The position numbers were made by a program, and so were the translations under genes. This document shows positions 59,657-64,000 of a stretch of DNA of 64,000 bases, piece after piece. Position 1 is the stretch's first letter. Every line of letters begins with the position of its first letter. The notes under the pieces were generated by a model. That model saw only the letters and a list, made by a program, of their open reading frames with translations, was not told the origin of the DNA and searched no databases. Location: contig NZ_JANFNH010000001.1 of assembly GCF_024436055.1 (NCBI RefSeq), positions 372,001-436,000 on the forward strand. Direction: 5' to 3'. This DNA is from Streptantibioticus rubrisoli. Lineage in GTDB: Bacteria; Actinomycetota; Actinomycetes; Streptomycetales; Streptomycetaceae.

Positions 59657-60385
59657 ATGCACCACCTCGGCATTGTCGCGCACAGTGCGGAAGGAGCCGC
59701 GCTGTGCTTCCGGACCTTCTGTCAGGAAGGGTTCCGTGAACTTGGCCCGCACGAACATCCCGACGTGACACTTGACTTCATCGCCCTGGCGCGCTCCATG
59801 CCCGCCTGGGAGAGCGGGGACCACGACACGATCCGGGAGACGCTGTCGGTGAGCGTGGCCCGACTCGCCCGCGCCGGCGCGGACTTCTTCGTCTGCCCTG
59901 ACAACACCGCCCACCAGGCCCTGGAGCGGCCGGGGGCGGAACTCGCGCTTCCCGGACTGCACATCGCCGAGGTGGTCGCCGACCGCGCGGCCCGCGACGG
60001 CCGTACGAAGGTGGGCGTACTCGGCACCAGCTTTCTGATGAACGGCCCTGTCTACCCAAGGGCGTTGGCCGAGCGCGCGATCGGCTACGAGGTACCGGAC
60101 GCGCGGGACCGGGAGACCGTCAGCCGGATCATCTTCGAGGAACTGGTCAACGGCGTCCTCACCGACGCCTCGCGCGACGCCTACGTCCGGGTCATCGAGC
60201 GGCTGGCCGCCCGGGGCTGCGACGCGGTGGCGCTCGCCTGCACGGAGATCCCGCTGCTGGTGACGCCCGAGGTCTCCCCGCTGCCCACGCTGGACTCCAC
60301 CCGGCTACTGGCCCGCGCCGCCTTCGACGCGGCCGTCGGCCACTGCCCGCTGCCGACCTGGCGCGGCGGTCCCGTCACGGGGTGA
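59657..60385 (+). CDS. Aspartate/glutamate racemase-family protein
   Basis: The 242-residue protein belongs to the Asp/Glu racemase superfamily. It starts MHHLGIVAHSAEGAALCFRT, has the first catalytic cysteine in FFVCPDNTAHQ (Cys80) and the second in VALACTEIPLL (Cys195), with VGVLGTSFLMNGPVYPRAL between. It interconverts D- and L-amino acids without cofactor; substrate (Asp, Glu or other) cannot be read here. AGGAGG precedes the ATG at 59657; the longer open frame upstream is rejected. It may supply a D-amino acid to a cell-wall or peptide pathway. Confidence 0.9.
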   Translation: MHHLGIVAHSAEGAALCFRTFCQEGFRELGPHEHPDVTLDFIALARSMPAWESGDHDTIRETLSVSVARLARAGADFFVCPDNTAHQALERPGAELALPGLHIAEVVADRAARDGRTKVGVLGTSFLMNGPVYPRALAERAIGYEVPDARDRETVSRIIFEELVNGVLTDASRDAYVRVIERLAARGCDAVALACTEIPLLVTPEVSPLPTLDSTRLLARAAFDAAVGHCPLPTWRGGPVTG

Positions 60386-60394
60386 AGCGGGAAA

Positions 60395-60416
60395 GCGGTG
60401 CGCCAGGGCGCACCGC
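60395..60416. terminator. Hairpin terminator between racemase and monooxygenase
   Basis: GCGGTGCGCC and GGCGCACCGC form a 10 bp inverted repeat around a two-base centre, between convergent stop codons. Confidence 0.65.
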
Positions 60417-60433
60417 CTTCGGGGAAGCGCGCT

Positions 60434-60748
60434 TCAGCCGGTCTTCGGGGCCGCGTGCTGTACGACCTCGAAGGACCACAGCGTGGCATCGGTCGCGGCG
60501 GGCTTGCGCTGGCCCTCTCCGGAGTGCGCGGGCCCCATCCGCTCGGAGGCCCACTTCTGGTAGTCCTCCTCGCTGCGCCAGCGGGTGTAGACCAGGTACT
60601 GGTCGGTGCCCTCGACCGGGCGCAGCAGCTCGAACCACTCGAACCCGTCGGAGCTCTCCACGGCCCCGGCCCGCGCCGCGAAGCGCTGTTCGAGGGTCTC
60701 CCGCATCTCCGGCGGGACGGTGAGTACGTTGATCTTGACGACGCTCAT
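60434..60748 (-). CDS. Antibiotic-biosynthesis-monooxygenase-domain protein
   Basis: The 104-residue protein has the ABM dimeric alpha-beta barrel pattern: VVKINVLTVPPEMRETLEQRF, GFEWFELLRPVEGTDQYLVYTRWRSEEDYQKWAS and a final strand SFEVVQH. Similar small proteins include haem-degrading monooxygenases (the NP/N and W positions fit this group loosely) and quinol monooxygenases; which applies is uncertain. GATG start at 60748. Confidence 0.85.
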   Translation of the reverse strand: MSVVKINVLTVPPEMRETLEQRFAARAGAVESSDGFEWFELLRPVEGTDQYLVYTRWRSEEDYQKWASERMGPAHSGEGQRKPAATDATLWSFEVVQHAAPKTG

Positions 60749-60767
60749 GGCGTCATCCTGCCGTACC

Positions 60768-61052
60768 TCAGCGCCGGGCAGGTCGACCGGGGCCGGTCGT
60801 GGTGTCGTCCAGCGCCTGGCGGGCCAGCCGTGCGGCGAACGGCAGGGCGAGCTGCACCAGCGCCCCGGCTCCCACGGCGCTGGCCGTGCTGTCCACGACC
60901 GGCTGGGCGTAGATGGCTATCCGGCGCGCCGTCGCGGGGCTCCAGGCCCGGCGCACCTGGTGCACCAGGGCGGCGACGGGGACATCGGGTACGGGGACGG
61001 TCACGGTGCGGTCCGCGGCGCCGGAGCGCGGCCAGGTCAGTTCGATGCGCAT
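60768..61052 (-). CDS. Small hypothetical protein
   Basis: A 94-residue protein starting MRIELTWPRSGAADRTVTVP. It has a beta-strand-rich N-terminal half and a C-terminal Ala/Leu stretch (ALVQLALPFAARLARQALDD). No family is recognised. The ATG at 61052 follows GAGG at nine bases; an in-frame ATG earlier adds little-supported residues. It lies 19 bp upstream of the monooxygenase gene on the same strand, so co-transcription is likely. Confidence 0.6.
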   Translation of the reverse strand: MRIELTWPRSGAADRTVTVPVPDVPVAALVHQVRRAWSPATARRIAIYAQPVVDSTASAVGAGALVQLALPFAARLARQALDDTTTGPGRPARR

Positions 61053-61142
61053 GGGTGTCTGCCTCATGGGACGGGGCGGATCGTCCGCGGGGCGCACACC
61101 GGGGCCGGGCGTGCCGCGTGGCGGCGGCAGGTCGGGCTTGGG

Positions 61143-61217
61143 TCAGCGGGCGCGCGAGCCGCGATCGGAGGGGAACGGGGAACGCTGGTCGGGCTCTGGA
61201 TCGGGCCGGGAACTCAT
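61143..61217 (-). CDS. Candidate 24-residue small ORF with strong ribosome site
   Basis: A short frame encodes MSSRPDPEPDQRSPFPSDRG followed by SRAR. GAGGTGAGG sits just ahead of the ATG, stronger than for many longer genes here. It precedes the 60.8-61.05 kb gene on the same strand and could be a leader ORF or chance. Composition is Pro/Asp/Arg-rich and disordered. Confidence 0.3.
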   Translation of the reverse strand: MSSRPDPEPDQRSPFPSDRGSRAR

Positions 61218-61487
61218 TCCCTCACCTCCTCGCGGCCGGGACACGCGCGGGTGTCGTCGAACGGACCGGCAGCCCCGCGACGGAGGCTGCGACGGCTCTG
61301 TGACATCAGTACCAGGCGGAGCATTCCGCCTAACGTGGTGCTGACATATGACGAGATTCCTGGTAATTGCCGTAAGTTGTCAAGGAGAGCTAGGTGAACA
61401 AAAGGGGAGGGGCAGATGAATGAATACGGGCGGAGCGCCGGGTTAGGCTACGGCGTGTCCCGCCCCGCACCCGCGATCGGAGACACC

Positions 61488-61985
61488 ATGAGTGAGCGCG
61501 CCGATACTCCCTCGACAGTGATGTCGAAATTGTCACATCCGATGCAGACGGTGACAGAGGCGGTGAACCACGTTCCGGGCGCCACCGTCGTCAAGGGGGC
61601 CGTGGACGGTGTGCTGGACACGGTCGGTGTCGTGTCCCCGCACGCCCGCCGCGTCGCCGCCTACGCGGGCGTCGGCCTGCTGGGCGTCGCGGGCCTGGTC
61701 GAGTGGCCGGTGGCCGCCGCGGGCGCCGCGGTCGTATGGCTGACCCAGCCGCGCCCCGAGCACAACGGCGGCGCCACCGCCAAGCAGACCGGTCAGCGCA
61801 CCGTCGCCCGCCCGAAGGCGAAGGCGCCCGAGCGCACCACCGCAAAGCGCACCGCGTCGAAGAAGCGCACCACCGCCAAGACGAAGACCGCCCCCAAGGC
61901 GAAGACCGCCGCCAAGCGGACGGCCTCCGGCGCCCGCTCCCGGCGCGGCGCGTCGTCCGCCACAAGCAGGCGGAAAACCTCATAA
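61488..61985 (+). CDS. Membrane protein with histone H1-like basic tail
   Basis: The 165-residue protein has a helical N-terminal half with a hydrophobic stretch (~residues 48-78, VAAYAGVGLLGVAGLVEWPV and AAAGAAVVWL) and a C-terminal ~70 residues of Lys/Ala/Thr/Arg repeats (KAKAPERTTAKRTASKKRTT, TAPKAKTAAKRTA) like histone H1 tails and actinobacterial nucleoid proteins. GGAG is five bases before the ATG. It is 48 bp ahead of the P-type-ATPase-like gene and likely co-transcribed. It may tether DNA or acidic polymers at the membrane. Confidence 0.75.
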   Translation: MSERADTPSTVMSKLSHPMQTVTEAVNHVPGATVVKGAVDGVLDTVGVVSPHARRVAAYAGVGLLGVAGLVEWPVAAAGAAVVWLTQPRPEHNGGATAKQTGQRTVARPKAKAPERTTAKRTASKKRTTAKTKTAPKAKTAAKRTASGARSRRGASSATSRRKTS

Positions 61986-62033
61986 CGCGCGTCACGCCCC
62001 GTCCGCTCGCTGGCTTCCCCGCGAAGGTGACAC

Positions 62034-64000
62034 ATGGTCCTGCGTCTGCTGCCCCGCCTTCCGCTGATCGGGCTCGATCTCGCCATGGCCGCACCGGCCG
62101 AGGTCACACGGCGGGTGGCGGCGCCCGCCGGGGCCGCGGTAAGACTCGCGGCCGATCTCGCGGGCGCCGGTGCGCACGTCACGGCGAGCGGCGCGGCGGC
62201 GCTGACCGGCACCGCCGTACGCCTCGGCCGGGTCGCCCGGCACGCCGTCACACCGGGCACCGGCTACTGGCACGCCGGATCCCGGCTGCACCTGCCCCTG
62301 CGGCTGGCGCCGGACGCCGCCAAGCGGGGCCTGAAGGACCTGGAGACCGCTGCGAGGAAGACCGCGGTGGCGCTGGCCGAGCACCCCGACGTGCTGGCCG
62401 CCTACTGGGACGGCGGCCTGGCCCGGCTGGTCGTGCAGACCACCGAGGACGCGGCCGTCGACGAGGTCGCCGAGCAGGCCCGTCGGCTGGCCGGCCGGCA
62501 CGGCCTGGCGCACCCCGGCGAGCGGGTACTGGAACGCGTCCATCCCGGTGACGTCGGCAGTGTGCGCACCGGCGCGCTGGCGCTCGCCTGCGACGTGGCG
62601 GGCATCGCCACCGCGTTCACCGCCCGCACCGTGGGCATCCGGCGCTCCCCTCAGATGGTCACCGCCATGGTCACCCTGCTGCGCGAGGACTCCCGGGTGC
62701 GCCGCATGCTGCGCCAGCGCCTGGGCACCGCCCCCACCGACCTGCTGCTGGCCACCGCCAACGCCGCCGCCCACGGCTTCGGCCAGTCGCCGACCGCCCT
62801 GGCGCTGGACGCGGTGCTGCGCACCGCCCAGCTGGCCGAGGCCTTCGCCCGCGCCGCCGCCTTCGACGCCAACCATGACACCGTCTGCGCCCCCGACCGG
62901 CTGAGCCTGGCGGGGCAGGTGGAACGCCCCGCGATCCGGCCCTACCCCGGTGAGGAGTACGCGGACCAGGCCGTCACCGGCAGCATGATCGGCGCCGCCG
63001 CCACCTTGCTGTTCACCCGCGACGCCAAGGAGGCCGCCGAGGCCGTGCTCGCCGGGTCACCCAAGGCCGCCCGCTACGGCCCGGCGGCCTTCACCGCCGT
63101 GCTGGGCAGCGCGCTGGCCCGCGAGGGCGTGCTGGTGCGCGACAGCGAGCGGCTGCGGCAACTGGAGATCGTGGACACCGTGGTGCTGCACCCCGAGGCG
63201 CTGCGGGGTAGCCGCCGTACCGTGCTGGAGGTGAACCCCAGCGCCGACGACTGGGACCACGACCGGCTGTGGCGCGCCGCGGCGGCCGCCCTGCGGCCGC
63301 CGGACGAATGGGCCCTGCCCACCGCGGAGTTGGGGCTGCGGCTGCGGCCGGTGCCCGGTCAGGAGGCGGCGGACACCGGGTTGATGGTGGCGTCGGCGCA
63401 CGGCAGGGACGTGGGCACGGTGCTCGTCGGCTGGGAGGTCGACCCGCTGGCCGAGGCCGGGCTGGACGCGGCGCGCCGGGCCGGGCTGCGGGTCGTGGTG
63501 GTGGACGACCCCTCGCTGGGCGACTTCGCCGCCCTGGTCGACGAACTCGCCCCCGTCGAACGGCCGTTGGCCGATGTGGTACGCGAACTCCAGCAGGACG
63601 GCCGGGTGGTGCTCACCGTGGCGCGGGTACCGCGCCAAGGCGCCACCAGCGAACGCGAGTTGACCGAGGAGTGCCGCGAGGTGCTCGACGGACTTCTTAG
63701 CAGCGACGTGGCGGTGTCCGTCACCGACGAGGACAGCGCGGTGGTCTGGGGCGCCGACATCCTCGCGCTGGGCGGACTCGAAGGCGTGTGGCGGCTGTTG
63801 GCCGCGGTGCCCGCCGCCCGTACCGTCGGTCGGCACGCCAAGATCCTCGCCGAGGCGGGTGCCGCGCTGTCCGGACTGCTGGTGCTCACCCGGGGCACGA
63901 GGTCCCAACGCGCCCCGCTCGGCCTGGGTTTCCGGCTCAGCCCGGTCAACGTGGCCGCCGCCTGCGCCCTGGTCTCCGGCTGGCGGGCCGCCGTCCGGGT
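62034..64000 (+). CDS. P-type ATPase-like protein (CtpI-like), 3' truncated by window
   Basis: An open frame of at least 655 residues runs off the window. It starts MVLRLLPRLPLIGLDLAMAA and includes an HMA-like region, AYWDGGLARLVVQTTEDAAVDEVAEQARRLAG. It then has REGVLVRDSERLRQLEIVDTVVLHPEAL, aligning with the VLVRDxxxLExLxxVDTVxFDKTGTL region of P-type ATPases. The phosphorylation motif DKTGTL is replaced by HPEALRG, so this part is probably inactive. Large mycobacterial/streptomycete CtpI-type proteins carry a degenerate half before a canonical pump half; the second half would lie beyond 64000. Confidence 0.82.
   Translation, partial: MVLRLLPRLPLIGLDLAMAAPAEVTRRVAAPAGAAVRLAADLAGAGAHVTASGAAALTGTAVRLGRVARHAVTPGTGYWHAGSRLHLPLRLAPDAAKRGLKDLETAARKTAVALAEHPDVLAAYWDGGLARLVVQTTEDAAVDEVAEQARRLAGRHGLAHPGERVLERVHPGDVGSVRTGALALACDVAGIATAFTARTVGIRRSPQMVTAMVTLLREDSRVRRMLRQRLGTAPTDLLLATANAAAHGFGQSPTALALDAVLRTAQLAEAFARAAAFDANHDTVCAPDRLSLAGQVERPAIRPYPGEEYADQAVTGSMIGAAATLLFTRDAKEAAEAVLAGSPKAARYGPAAFTAVLGSALAREGVLVRDSERLRQLEIVDTVVLHPEALRGSRRTVLEVNPSADDWDHDRLWRAAAAALRPPDEWALPTAELGLRLRPVPGQEAADTGLMVASAHGRDVGTVLVGWEVDPLAEAGLDAARRAGLRVVVVDDPSLGDFAALVDELAPVERPLADVVRELQQDGRVVLTVARVPRQGATSERELTEECREVLDGLLSSDVAVSVTDEDSAVVWGADILALGGLEGVWRLLAAVPAARTVGRHAKILAEAGAALSGLLVLTRGTRSQRAPLGLGFRLSPVNVAAACALVSGWRAAVR

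Overview
The window looks like a chromosomal stretch from a Streptomyces-type actinomycete. The DNA is very GC-rich, and many starts are GTG or TTG. It carries a 2-methylisoborneol operon, a TIGR03086/mycothiol-type DinB protein, a DUF1876 protein, SpoIIE-type PP2C phosphatases, Tat and Sec exported phospholipases, and ATP-grasp RiPP (graspetide) genes. I see no rRNA, tRNA, CRISPR array, insertion sequence or phage gene. Identifications come from reading motifs, without any database search.

Layout. 1-4.7 kb: a LuxR-type regulator, then a compact unfamiliar locus. It has a radical SAM/SPASM enzyme translationally coupled to a small aromatic-rich protein, a divergent ORF ending in a double-glycine leader-like tail, a membrane protein with an FFAPNP motif (DUF5819/SdpA-like) and an HTTM/SdpB-like membrane protein. 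This is the best candidate here for an undescribed peptide-modification system. 4.9-7.6 kb: ArsC-like reductase, a probably leaderless ArsR/SRPBCC pair, a nucleotidyltransferase and a cupin. 7.6-13 kb: a cytochrome P450 divergent from a complete acetyl/acyl-CoA carboxylase set (fused AccDA, AccB, AccC), probably precursor supply for a secondary metabolite, though no synthase is in the window. 13-17 kb: DoxX-like, metallo-hydrolase, CGNR regulator, WYL regulator and DinB-type enzyme. 17-21.3 kb: secreted ricin-type lectin, then 2-MIB synthase and GPP methyltransferase, preceded by what looks like the stub of the encapsulin gene that normally heads this operon.

21.6-24.4 kb: a lone lipoamide dehydrogenase, DUF1876 and a multispan membrane protein. 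24.4-34.6 kb: cobalamin genes cobN (behind a B12 riboswitch), cobG-cobH-cobIJ, cobK, cbiD and cobM. The cobIJ/cobK junction is a roughly 270 bp imperfect palindrome that supplies both stop codons. 34.7-38.9 kb: inositol-phosphatase-like enzyme, double-HTH AsnC regulator, and a TetR/MFS efflux pair with three operator palindromes spaced exactly 20 bp apart. 39-43.7 kb: secreted phospholipase D with a PHO-box-like promoter, zinc ribbon protein, Trp/Gly-rich secreted protein, betaine-type methyltransferase, a 51-residue membrane protein and a DJ-1/PfpI protein.

43.7-52.8 kb: MASE1 and SpoIIE signalling proteins, LysE exporter, a large PAS-GAF-SpoIIE-HATPase sensor, a methyltransferase-like protein, SDR and a PIG-V-like glycosyltransferase. 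52.9-57.4 kb: Tat-exported phospholipase C and a surface vWA operon. 57.4-60.4 kb: graspetide genes (precursor plus ATP-grasp ligase), a resolvase-like small protein and an Asp/Glu racemase. 60.4-64 kb: a small monooxygenase, small proteins, a membrane protein with a histone-like basic tail, and the N-terminal part of a P-type-ATPase-like protein whose visible catalytic motif is degenerate; it runs off the window.
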